This document shows, in pieces, positions 43,307 through 51,743 of a stretch of 64,000 nt of DNA. The stretch's first letter is position 1. Each line of letters opens with the position of its first letter. The position numbers and the translations under genes are program-made. Location of the stretch: positions 1-64,000 of the forward strand of contig JAFROK010000019.1 of assembly GCA_017429695.1 (NCBI GenBank), in the 5' to 3' direction. The notes beneath the pieces are model-generated. The model was not told the DNA's origin. It ran no database searches and saw nothing but the letters and a program-made list of their open reading frames with translations. The DNA is from Clostridia bacterium. GTDB lineage: Bacteria > Bacillota > Clostridia > Christensenellales > Aristaeellaceae.

Positions 43307-45288
43307 GCAAACAGCTTTGCATCAAGCAGCGCTTTGAGATATTCATAGCGCTGTTTTTTTTCGGCTTTGGCGAAATGAACTTCCCGGAACTGTTCCGTGC
43401 AGTTCCCGTAATCCAGCCGGACATCGCCGAACTGTTCGCTGGTCAGGTCGAACACGCAGTCCCCGACTTTGTTGAAGCAGTGTACGTTTCCGTCCTCCAG
43501 TGGAACGCCGAAAACCTGTCCGCCGAAAATATCCTGCGCCAGGAACGCCGTAATGGAGCACTGGCCCCAGGTGGGGTTCTCCGGCGACCATTCGGCCCGC
43601 ATCCGCGGCGCGCAGGTTTCCGCGCACCAGACTTTGCCCAGCAGGTCATACAGCATCCGGGGATCCCGGACGGCGGCATATTCCGGGGCGGCCGGCGGAA
43701 CGTCCGCGCCTTTCCGGCCATAGAACTGTCCTTTCACGGGCTTTTCCTCCCTTTCGGCCAGCACGGCCATCCATTCATGCCCCGGCAGCGCAATCTCCTG
43801 CCGGCCGGAAACGCCGGCTGCCACGACGGTCCGGGTCATGTTCCATGTATCCAGCACCGTGATCCGCCAGGCGCCTGCCGGAAGTTCCGCGGTAAAGCGG
43901 CTGCAGCAGTTCAGGTCCAGGTACCACAGCAGGGCGTCCGGTGCCTCACGGTTTCCGCAGGCGCCGCAGATGATGTTTTCACAGGCCATAAAGCGGGCTT
44001 TTTCCACCGGGTCCATCCGGTCCATTGCCGCGCCGAAGAAACCGCCCGGAGCGTTACCCGTCCGGTCACTGCGCTCCCATTTTTCCCGCTGTTCCGCCAG
44101 GACAGAAAGTCCCGCAGGAACGGGACAAAGGGGACCGGGAAGGCTTTCCAGCACAGTGCGCAGGAAAGCGATCCGCGCCGGGCTTTCGCCCCGCAGCGTG
44201 CCGCCTTTGGCCCACCAGACGATCTCCTTTTCATCCGGCAGGAAGGTCTCCCCATGGGTGCAGTATCCGCCGGCAACCGCGGTTCGCCAGAAGCGGGCGG
44301 TCATTTCCTTTCCGCTGATCGATCCCCAGGTGTCGGGCAGGCTGCCTTCATAGCAGCATTCATCAATGGTCACCGGCTTGCCGTATCTGGCCAGCATTTC
44401 CGGAATGCGGGAAAGCTGGCGGGTCTGCCAGGACATATGGGTGATGTGCTTCCGTCCCGCGTCGTAGGGCACAAAGCAGTTGTGGTTTCCCAGCAGGTGA
44501 TGGAAGGGGTCGCGGGCGGCGACGTATTCCTCAATTTCCGCCCAGTCGTCCATGGATTTGCCTTCGCACAGGTCATATTCGTTGGCCAGGCTCCACCATA
44601 CGTTTGGGAAGGCCGCGAACCGGCGCAGCAGGTAGTCCAGGTAGGTCTGGTTCTGCGCCATGGACATGGTGGCAAAGCCCCACCGGTCATAGGGATGAAA
44701 CAGGATCAGGTCCGCCTGGATACCCATGTCGTCCAGCTGCCGGAGCTGTTTTTCAAATGCGTCCCAGAAATCAAAGTCCGGCCGGTCTGGATCCCACACG
44801 CCTTCCGCGTTCCGCCGGAAGGCATACCGCGGCGGGTCGTTATGGTTATAGGTGTAGTGTTTGGGAAACAGGCACATGCGCACCTTGGTAAAGGGCGACT
44901 GCCCCAGGGTATCCATCGTCTGGTCGATCAGTTCCTCTTCCTGGTGGGCCAGGGCGTAAACGGTCGTACCCAGGCCGGTCCAGGGCGTTCCGTCCGCGTA
45001 ATACAGGTGGATCCCCCTGGCCCGCACCGGGCCCCTGCGGCCCTCCCGGGCGGGAAGGACCTCCAGTTCACCCCGCCCGGAGATGATGCCGCTGACCTCA
45101 TACTGATAGGCGCCGGTTTCCTCCGGCAGGAAACGGATCCGGTATCCGCCGCCTCCGGCATAGAATCCCCGGACGTGCCATTCCCGGCCGTCCTTCCGGA
45201 ATACAGCCGCCAGGTCGATATCCGCCTCGGATTCCCGGGGCGGCTCCGCCCGGAACTGCAGCTCCAGCATTTCATATTGGTATGCCAT
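43303..45288 (-). CDS. Glycoside hydrolase (DUF5060-DUF4038/DUF5605) fused to a YunG-like domain
   Basis: A 661-residue cytoplasmic protein (no signal peptide). It has an N-terminal DUF5060 beta domain (about 1-80), a TIM-barrel like the GH140/apiosidase group (about 90-400: FTKVRMCLFPKHYTYN, WWSLANEYD with the likely acid/base Glu, VTIDECCYEG with the likely nucleophile Glu), a DUF5605-type beta domain (about 480-545), and then an extra 100-residue C-terminal domain. The latter (about 560-661: SPENPTWGQCSITAFLAQD, GNVHCFN, DLTSEQFGD) looks like Bacillus YunG, a small protein of unknown function normally encoded alone. GGAG 8 bases upstream supports the ATG. It is the last gene of the minus-strand group that includes the MMPL and EAL genes. 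Substrate unknown. Confidence 0.85.
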   Translation of the reverse strand: MAYQYEMLELQFRAEPPRESEADIDLAAVFRKDGREWHVRGFYAGGGGYRIRFLPEETGAYQYEVSGIISGRGELEVLPAREGRRGPVRARGIHLYYADGTPWTGLGTTVYALAHQEEELIDQTMDTLGQSPFTKVRMCLFPKHYTYNHNDPPRYAFRRNAEGVWDPDRPDFDFWDAFEKQLRQLDDMGIQADLILFHPYDRWGFATMSMAQNQTYLDYLLRRFAAFPNVWWSLANEYDLCEGKSMDDWAEIEEYVAARDPFHHLLGNHNCFVPYDAGRKHITHMSWQTRQLSRIPEMLARYGKPVTIDECCYEGSLPDTWGSISGKEMTARFWRTAVAGGYCTHGETFLPDEKEIVWWAKGGTLRGESPARIAFLRTVLESLPGPLCPVPAGLSVLAEQREKWERSDRTGNAPGGFFGAAMDRMDPVEKARFMACENIICGACGNREAPDALLWYLDLNCCSRFTAELPAGAWRITVLDTWNMTRTVVAAGVSGRQEIALPGHEWMAVLAEREEKPVKGQFYGRKGADVPPAAPEYAAVRDPRMLYDLLGKVWCAETCAPRMRAEWSPENPTWGQCSITAFLAQDIFGGQVFGVPLEDGNVHCFNKVGDCVFDLTSEQFGDVRLDYGNCTEQFREVHFAKAEKKQRYEYLKALLDAKLFA

Positions 45289-45305
45289 GTGTCTGCTCCT
45301 TCATT

Positions 45306-47264
45306 TCATGATTTACCCTGTTGCAGCCGCCGCGGCCGGATGATAAACCGGTCGCACAGGAGCAGCAGGGACGGCAGGAAGGTCAGCATCAGCAGGGTGG
45401 ATACCAGCGCCCCGCGGGAAACCAGCAGGCCGATGCTGGAAATATAGTAGATCGTGCAGACCTTGCCCACGGCGAAGCCGGCCACAATCAGGATAATGCC
45501 GGAGGTCAGGATTGTCGGCAGTGCTTTCTTCAGCGCAACGGTCAGTGCTTCCCGGGGGGCAAGGCCTTCGGCCCGGCGGGAACGGTACTGGTCGCTCAGC
45601 AGGATACCGTAGTCGATGGTGGCGCCCATCTGGATGGACACGCAGATCAGGTAGGAAATGAAGAATACCGGCTGGCTGATCAGGGTAGAGAAGCCGATGG
45701 TGATCCAGATGGCGCCTTCGATAACGAGCACCAGCACCAGCGGCATCCGCAGGGAGCGGAAGGAGATGGCGACAATCAGGAAGATGGCCGCGAAGGTGAT
45801 GAGATTGACCTTCAGCAGGTCATCCCGGAAGGCATTGGAGATATCATAGGTCGACATCAGCACGCCGGTGGCGTAGATTTCCTGCTCCGGATATACGGCC
45901 CGGGCGCTGTCCAGGATGCGGGTCATGACCGGGATGAAATCGGGACTGGAGGCAGTGAACTCCTGGTGGAGCACGATCATGGTATGGGCGTCGCTGTTCA
46001 GCATGGCGCGCCCGTAGGCCAGCTGCTCCCGTTTTTCCGCCAGCGCGGGAACGAACTGCGCCGGCAGTCCGGCAGCGTCCAGCAGCCGGTCGCCCCGGAC
46101 GGGCTCGTCCAGGCCGCTCAGCGTCAGGTAACCCCGGATGACGGCCGGGGAGATCCCGGTCATTTCCGCCAGCTCGTCGGCGGAATAATAGCGGAGGGCG
46201 TCCGCACCGTCGGTGACCATGGCCTGGATTTTCCCGATGGCCGGGGTGCCGTCCTCTTTGGTAACGGCCTGCAGGCGGGACACCAGGTCCCGCTGCCGGT
46301 CGTAGTCGGCGTCGGTATCGCCGCCGGGAACAATCAGGGCCAGCGGTCCGGGGGTTGCGGCCTCTCCGGGCTTCCCGGTAAAGGTATATTCCACCCGGAA
46401 ATTCAGGTACAGTCCCGCCAGCACCAGCAGGACCATACCGGCGGCGAGGGGCTTCCGGATCCGGAAGACGAGGCCAGCCAGGCGGTCGCCGCCGATCGGC
46501 AGGGCCTTATGCTTTGTCCGGCGCAGGGCTTTGCCGCACAGCAGCGTCACAGACGGCATCAGCAGGAAAACGCACAGCATGCTGATGACAATGCCTTTGG
46601 ACAGCACCATGCCGATATCGAACCCGATGGTGAAACTCATAAACAGCAGGGACAGGAGCCCGGCCACGGTGGTCATGGCGCTGGAGGCAATCCGCATGAA
46701 GCATTCCGACAGGGCTTCCGCCATGGCTTCCTTCGCTTCCATCCCGCTGTCCAGGTGCGCGTTCCAGGCGTGCAGCAGCATGATGGCGTAGTCAATCGAA
46801 AGGGCCAGCTGCAATATGGCGCAGACGGCAAAGGTAATGAACGATACGCTTGAAAATACAAAATTGGTGCCCATGTTGAGCACAATGGATACCGCCAGCA
46901 CAAACAGGATCAGCAACGGCTCCAGCCAGGCATGGGAGGTAACCGTCAGCATCACCAGCACCACCGCCACGGAAATGGCCAGGGCAACCGGGATTTCCTG
47001 GCCGATTTTCATCTGCAGTCCCCGCAGGTCTCCCTGGGTGGTGCTGTTGGATTCCCGGGTGGCGTTGGCTGCCTTGAATTCCTCCTGGACGACGCGGGCG
47101 CCGCGGATCGTCATGGTATCCTTGGCCAGGTAGCTGGTCAGGTCGTAATTGATGACGGTTCTGGATATGGCGGTGCCGGCAAGAATGGTGCAAATCAAAA
47201 GAACGACCGGCAGAATGTACCGGCCGCGGATAATCAGTCGGGCAAGGTTGCGGTGAAAAGTCAT
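45306..47264 (-). CDS. MMPL/RND family transporter with a short first extracellular loop
   Basis: A 652-residue RND-type permease with about 12 helices in two halves (SIDYAIMLLHAWN in the first, TIDYGILLSDQYR in the second, the expected proton-path Asp segments). The second large loop (about 300-490) is complete, but the first loop is only about 55 residues (36-90, INYDLTSYLAKDT to GQEIPV) instead of the usual 120-170. This looks like an in-frame deletion. It overlaps the EAL gene by 4 bases and is 17 bases upstream of the hydrolase gene. Lipid or hydrophobic efflux is typical for the family; with the loop missing it may be impaired. Confidence 0.87.
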   Translation of the reverse strand: MTFHRNLARLIIRGRYILPVVLLICTILAGTAISRTVINYDLTSYLAKDTMTIRGARVVQEEFKAANATRESNSTTQGDLRGLQMKIGQEIPVALAISVAVVLVMLTVTSHAWLEPLLILFVLAVSIVLNMGTNFVFSSVSFITFAVCAILQLALSIDYAIMLLHAWNAHLDSGMEAKEAMAEALSECFMRIASSAMTTVAGLLSLLFMSFTIGFDIGMVLSKGIVISMLCVFLLMPSVTLLCGKALRRTKHKALPIGGDRLAGLVFRIRKPLAAGMVLLVLAGLYLNFRVEYTFTGKPGEAATPGPLALIVPGGDTDADYDRQRDLVSRLQAVTKEDGTPAIGKIQAMVTDGADALRYYSADELAEMTGISPAVIRGYLTLSGLDEPVRGDRLLDAAGLPAQFVPALAEKREQLAYGRAMLNSDAHTMIVLHQEFTASSPDFIPVMTRILDSARAVYPEQEIYATGVLMSTYDISNAFRDDLLKVNLITFAAIFLIVAISFRSLRMPLVLVLVIEGAIWITIGFSTLISQPVFFISYLICVSIQMGATIDYGILLSDQYRSRRAEGLAPREALTVALKKALPTILTSGIILIVAGFAVGKVCTIYYISSIGLLVSRGALVSTLLMLTFLPSLLLLCDRFIIRPRRLQQGKS

Positions 47265-49537
47265 AGTTTTGCTTCAAACTCCTCAACAGGGATGGGCTTG
47301 GAGAAATAATAGCCCTGGAAGATTTCGCAGCCCATCTCCTTCAGGGATTGATACTGGGTCTCTGTCTCCACGCCTTCGGTAACGGAGGTGATGCCCAGGT
47401 CCTTTGCCATGGAAATGATGTGGCGGACGATGATCCGGTTCCGGGCGGTATCCGCGCTCTTACGCAGGAAGACCATATCGATCTTCAGGATGTCAACGGG
47501 CATGTCCTTGAGCATATTCAGGGAGGAATAGCCGCTGCCGAAGTCGTCCATCTCGATGATGAAACCGGCTTCGCGCAGTTCTTTCAGGATGGCCAGCGGG
47601 TTTTCAGACTCCACCAGCATCACGGATTCCGTAATCTCCACGCGCAGTCTGGCCGGATCGATGCCGAATTCGTTCACCAGGCCTTTCAGTTCCGTGGGAA
47701 TATCCAGGAGGGCGAAGTCCTTCGGGGAGATGTTGATGGATATAAACTCATCCCGGCCCTCCTGCTTCCAGCGGGAAAGGATTTCGCAGGCACAGCGCCA
47801 GATATGCCGGTCCACTTCGGCGATCATGCCGTTCTTTTCCAGCAGGGGGATGAAGGAAGCGGGCGAAAGCATGCCCTCGGACGGGTGAATCCAGCGGGCC
47901 AGGGCTTCGGCGCCGATGATTTTCCCGTCCCGGTCCACCATGGGTTGGAGGAAGGGCCGGATCTGCCGGTCGGCAATGGCGCCGGGCAGCTCGGAGGAGA
48001 TCCGCTGGTTCCACAGGATGGACGCCCGCATCTCGTCCTTGTAATAGGCCAGGTTCCGCTGGTAGTTGTCCTTGATGGAAAGGAGCGCCAGGTGCGCCCG
48101 GTCATACATGACGGAAACGTCCAGCGAGCGGTCGGTCACGGTATAAAGGCCGACATGGATATGCACCCGGTGCTCCACTGTGTTGTCGCTGACCTGGAAG
48201 CCGTTCAGCATACCCGACAGCCATTCCGGATCCAGGCTGCCGACGGGCTGGCATACGCCAAAGGTGTCTCCGCCAAGCCGGCCGAAAGTGGAAGTTTTTC
48301 CGCTCAGGTTTTCCCGCATGAATGTGGCAAACTGGCACAGCACGGCATCTCCGAAATCGCTGCCGTACAGGTCGTTGATGAGCTTGAAGTCATTGAAGTC
48401 GGCATAGCCGATCACAAAATCCGTATCCGGATGCTGGTCAATCAGGTTCCGGGTTTCCTCATAGAGATAGTCCCGGGTATACAGGCCGGTCAGCCGGTCA
48501 TGCCGGGCAATATACAGCTGGCGGGCGACTTCCCGCTGCTCCTCCGTATGGTCCTGCACGGTGATGAAGGACCCGGCAATGCCGCTGTGCCCCTCCGTCA
48601 GGTATTGTTTCCGGATGGAATAGAACCGGGTGTCCTCCCCGGAGCCGAGGGTGTGGTTTTCCGTCCAGTTGGCGCCGGGACGGGAGACGCAGGGGAAATG
48701 TTCCAGCAGCCAGCCGGCTGCGCCGGTATAGTCCTGGCCGAGCTTTGCGGCCATGTCCATGGCCTGCTGGTTGGCCCAGATACAGATACCTTCGGAGTCG
48801 TAGAAGAACAGGGCGTTGGCGCTGTTGGAGGCAATGCCGCTGAGCATCCGCTCCAGCAGGCGCACGGGCCGGTAGAATACGGAGAAATAGAATACCATCA
48901 GGCCGAATACGGCGAAACCGATCATCGACAGGTCGATGGCGATGCCGTTGAAAATGTTGTAGGTCTGCCACAGGCCGCCGATGATCATACTGATCAGGAT
49001 AATGGCATACCGCTCCTTGGACAGGCGCGGGGCCCGGGCGGTCTGGTAGATGAAAACCAGCAGCGCGGCGAAGAAAACGCCGTAGTCCACAATCCGGTGG
49101 AACGTCTGCCCCAGGCCGGGCACCAGCTGGTAATAGGCGTATCCGTCCAGATCAGGAATCTCCGTGGTGGTAAAGGCATGGTGGAAGAGAGGATTCAGCA
49201 GCAGCTGGATGATATCAATCACCAGCAGGGCATAAACCAGCACCTGCAGCCAGCGGGACGGCCAGTTCAGGCGGCAGTAGTCAAACGTGAACCGCAGCAG
49301 CGCAAACATGAGCACGGTCATGCCCACGTAATAGATCATGCAGCCGGCGGTGGCAAGCGCCTGTTCCCCGGAAAAGGTAATGATCATATTGCCCAGTACG
49401 GGCGGAATCAGCGCGGCCAGCAGCAGGCCGGCGGAGCGGTTGTGCGATTTTCTGGAGAAGCGGGCAAACAGCGCGCAGATTCCCAGCGCAAGCGCCAGGA
49501 CGACGAACAGCGAGCCGAAAATGGTCCGGGCTGTCAT
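47261..49537 (-). CDS. Membrane PAS-GGDEF-EAL protein, probable c-di-GMP phosphodiesterase
   Basis: A 758-residue protein: seven N-terminal helices (about 1-215, 7TM sensor type), a PAS-like domain (about 230-355: NALFFYDSEGICIWAN), a GGDEF domain whose active site reads GGDTF (the Glu of GGEEF/GGDEF is lost, so cyclase activity is unlikely), and an EAL domain with EALARW, NISPKDF, EITES, DDFGSGYSS, KIDMVF, EGVET and QGYYF, all catalytic residues kept. It therefore probably degrades c-di-GMP under control of a membrane signal. The start at 49537 has GGAGG 11 bases upstream; a longer frame would cross an inverted repeat. It overlaps the MMPL gene by 4 bases. Confidence 0.9.
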   Translation of the reverse strand: MTARTIFGSLFVVLALALGICALFARFSRKSHNRSAGLLLAALIPPVLGNMIITFSGEQALATAGCMIYYVGMTVLMFALLRFTFDYCRLNWPSRWLQVLVYALLVIDIIQLLLNPLFHHAFTTTEIPDLDGYAYYQLVPGLGQTFHRIVDYGVFFAALLVFIYQTARAPRLSKERYAIILISMIIGGLWQTYNIFNGIAIDLSMIGFAVFGLMVFYFSVFYRPVRLLERMLSGIASNSANALFFYDSEGICIWANQQAMDMAAKLGQDYTGAAGWLLEHFPCVSRPGANWTENHTLGSGEDTRFYSIRKQYLTEGHSGIAGSFITVQDHTEEQREVARQLYIARHDRLTGLYTRDYLYEETRNLIDQHPDTDFVIGYADFNDFKLINDLYGSDFGDAVLCQFATFMRENLSGKTSTFGRLGGDTFGVCQPVGSLDPEWLSGMLNGFQVSDNTVEHRVHIHVGLYTVTDRSLDVSVMYDRAHLALLSIKDNYQRNLAYYKDEMRASILWNQRISSELPGAIADRQIRPFLQPMVDRDGKIIGAEALARWIHPSEGMLSPASFIPLLEKNGMIAEVDRHIWRCACEILSRWKQEGRDEFISINISPKDFALLDIPTELKGLVNEFGIDPARLRVEITESVMLVESENPLAILKELREAGFIIEMDDFGSGYSSLNMLKDMPVDILKIDMVFLRKSADTARNRIIVRHIISMAKDLGITSVTEGVETETQYQSLKEMGCEIFQGYYFSKPIPVEEFEAKL

Positions 49538-49580
49538 GTGCCGGTCTGCCTCCTTTCCCGGTTTTTTTGGCGGAAACGAT

Positions 49581-49632
49581 AAAAATATAAGGGTTATTTC
49601 TGTTGCACACTTCATATTAACAGAAGTAACCC
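49581..49632 (-). terminator. 14-bp inverted repeat with T-rich tail between the EAL genes
   Basis: On the minus strand, arms 49632-49619 and 49604-49591 pair over 14 bases (one G-T pair) around a 14-base loop, followed by TTATATTTTT. It reads as a terminator for the upstream EAL gene. The stem is AT-rich, so an operator is an alternative. Confidence 0.55.
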
Positions 49633-49659
49633 CAAAAGAAAAGGAAAAATTATGGCCGG

Positions 49660-51576
49660 TTATCCGGCCTGGGGAAAGAACTGGTTCAGCCGCTCAATCG
49701 GCACGGGGCGGGAATACTTGTACCCCTGCAGGTAGGTGGCGGACATATTGCGGCAGCGCTTCTCGTCTGATTCGTTCTCCACGCCTTCAAACAGAACGGC
49801 ATATCCCATTTCGGCAAAGACGGCCGCCAGGCTTTCCAGCAGCTGGCCGGCTTTTTCATCGCTGCTGCTGGCGACGACCATGGAACGGTCAAACTTGATG
49901 ATGTCAAAGGGGATCTCCACGATGCGCTCCAGGTTGGTATATCCGGTGCCGAAGTCGTCCAGGTACAGCCGGATACCGTTGCTGCGAAGCTGCTCCATTT
50001 TTTCCCTGGCCAGCAGGAAGTCGTCCTCGGTCCGGGATTCGGTCAGCTCAATCGCGATTTTGCTCGAGGAAATGCCGGCTTCGCGGATCACCCGGTTGAT
50101 ATCGCTGCAGAAGGCATCATCCTTCAGCTCCAGGGCGGACACATTGACGGAAATCCGCCCGACGGCATACCCCGCTTTTGTCAGGTTCAGGATAGCCCGG
50201 CAGGTCTTATGCAGGATAATCTCCGTCAGCGTATGGATGTAGCCGTATTCTTCCGCCAGGTAGATGAACTGGTCCGGGAAGACCAGGCCGATTTTGTCCA
50301 GCTGCAGGCGCATCAGGGCTTCCGCGGTATCAAAATGCCCGGTTTCCAGGTTGAATACCGGCTGGCAATACGCGAGCACCCGCGGATCGTCCAGGTCCTT
50401 TTTCTGGTGGATATCGCCCAGCTGTTCCAGGATATACAGGTCCCGGTTATAATCGGCGATGTCGTCCGGTGACAGGCGGTGCACCGTATTGGTTTTCATT
50501 TTCCGATGCACGTTCCCGATCAGGCCGGCATACTCGTTCTTGGCGCTGATGTCGTCAATGGACTCGCCGATGACGATCTTATAGTCGTATCTGAAATGTT
50601 GGTGTTCCCATTTGAAAGCGGTCAGGATTTTCTGGATCCGGTGTTCATAGTCCGGATTCCGGGTTTTCCGGAAAAGCAGCAGGATATGGCCGTTATGGAT
50701 CTGGAACAGGTTGCTGCCGCGGAAATAGCTGGAGGCAAACCGGCGTACAACCGCCTGGACGCCGGTTGGCAGGCTGCTGCCGTCCACGTCCAGCTCGGGC
50801 AGGTAAAGGCTCATGAAGCCGAAGGGGATATGCCGGGCATGCAGGGACCGGACCATCTCATGAAAGCTCTGGGCATCCACGGCGCCGAGGGCCGCGTTGT
50901 AGGGCGTGGAATGCATGATGTAGAACATTGCGATCAGCGGAAGCAGGAAAGTGACCACGGTATAGGAGGTGCTGTCCCAGATCTGCTGTACCATCATGAT
51001 GATATAGGCAACGGCGATGGATCCGTAGAAGCCGAACATGACCTTGCGGAACAGGTAGTTGCGCACCCGGTAGAGAAGGAAGAACATGAAGGCCGTGTTG
51101 ATCAGGTATCCGATCAGGAAAATGTCGACGCCGGCCCGGAAATCGGCGGCCGTAATCGGCCCGGGGCCTTCGGGAATCCGGGAGGCCAGGATATCCGCGG
51201 CAACCAGGGCGAGCGTCAGGAAACCGCTTGCTGAAACAACAATCTTCTGCTTTTTCGGGTCAACGTTGGTTACTTCCGTGATATAGAACGCATATAGGAA
51301 GAAAATGTTGAACAGCGCGGCGTGGTAAATGATCCGGAACACAAAGGCCAGCGTATAGGTGGATGGATTATTCATCCGGATCAGCGTCTGCCAGCTGACA
51401 TCCGCCAGGGACGCGAGTACCAGGCAGCCCAAAGCATAAAGGAACAGCCGCAGGCTGCGGCCGCGGCTGACATAGGAAAAGAGCATCAGGATTCCCATGA
51501 CGAAACAGACGGCCACAGCCGTCAGGTCCCCGACGGGGGAATATTTCTCAAACAGGGTGGCGGAAGACGAAGCCAT
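49660..51576 (-). CDS. Membrane EAL-domain protein, probable c-di-GMP phosphodiesterase
   Basis: A 638-residue protein with seven to eight N-terminal helices (about 15-225), a degenerate GGDEF region with no recognisable GGDEF motif (about 240-375) and an EAL domain with AEALMRLQL, VSALELKDD (Asn conserved), ELTESRTED, DDFGTGYTN, FDRSMV, EGVENE and QGYKYSRP, so the phosphodiesterase site appears complete. It has its own promoter and is upstream of the second EAL gene. Two EAL phosphodiesterases in tandem with no cyclase nearby suggest local lowering of c-di-GMP. Confidence 0.88.
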   Translation of the reverse strand: MASSSATLFEKYSPVGDLTAVAVCFVMGILMLFSYVSRGRSLRLFLYALGCLVLASLADVSWQTLIRMNNPSTYTLAFVFRIIYHAALFNIFFLYAFYITEVTNVDPKKQKIVVSASGFLTLALVAADILASRIPEGPGPITAADFRAGVDIFLIGYLINTAFMFFLLYRVRNYLFRKVMFGFYGSIAVAYIIMMVQQIWDSTSYTVVTFLLPLIAMFYIMHSTPYNAALGAVDAQSFHEMVRSLHARHIPFGFMSLYLPELDVDGSSLPTGVQAVVRRFASSYFRGSNLFQIHNGHILLLFRKTRNPDYEHRIQKILTAFKWEHQHFRYDYKIVIGESIDDISAKNEYAGLIGNVHRKMKTNTVHRLSPDDIADYNRDLYILEQLGDIHQKKDLDDPRVLAYCQPVFNLETGHFDTAEALMRLQLDKIGLVFPDQFIYLAEEYGYIHTLTEIILHKTCRAILNLTKAGYAVGRISVNVSALELKDDAFCSDINRVIREAGISSSKIAIELTESRTEDDFLLAREKMEQLRSNGIRLYLDDFGTGYTNLERIVEIPFDIIKFDRSMVVASSSDEKAGQLLESLAAVFAEMGYAVLFEGVENESDEKRCRNMSATYLQGYKYSRPVPIERLNQFFPQAG

Positions 51577-51645
51577 AAGGGATGCTCTCTTTCACTGTGC
51601 AAAAAATTACATTCAATTTCGGATATCACAACCTGATGTATGATA

Positions 51646-51674
51646 ATTTTAGCCATTTGCGCCCCAAAAGTCAA
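51646..51674 (-). promoter_or_regulatory. Promoter of the EAL gene group
   Basis: On the minus strand TTGACT (51674-51669), 17-base spacer, TAAAAT (51651-51646), about 70 bases before the start at 51576. Confidence 0.65.
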
Positions 51675-51681
51675 CTGATTT

Positions 51682-51712
51682 GAAAACGCTGCCGGATATT
51701 GCTCCGGCAGCG
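51682..51712 (-). terminator. Intrinsic terminator of the ImmA gene
   Basis: A perfect 10-bp stem (51712-51703 with 51696-51687) followed on the minus strand by TTTTC. It lies immediately upstream of the EAL promoter. Confidence 0.8.
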
Positions 51713-51743
51713 CAAAATATGGTGTATGGTCAGGGAAAACATA

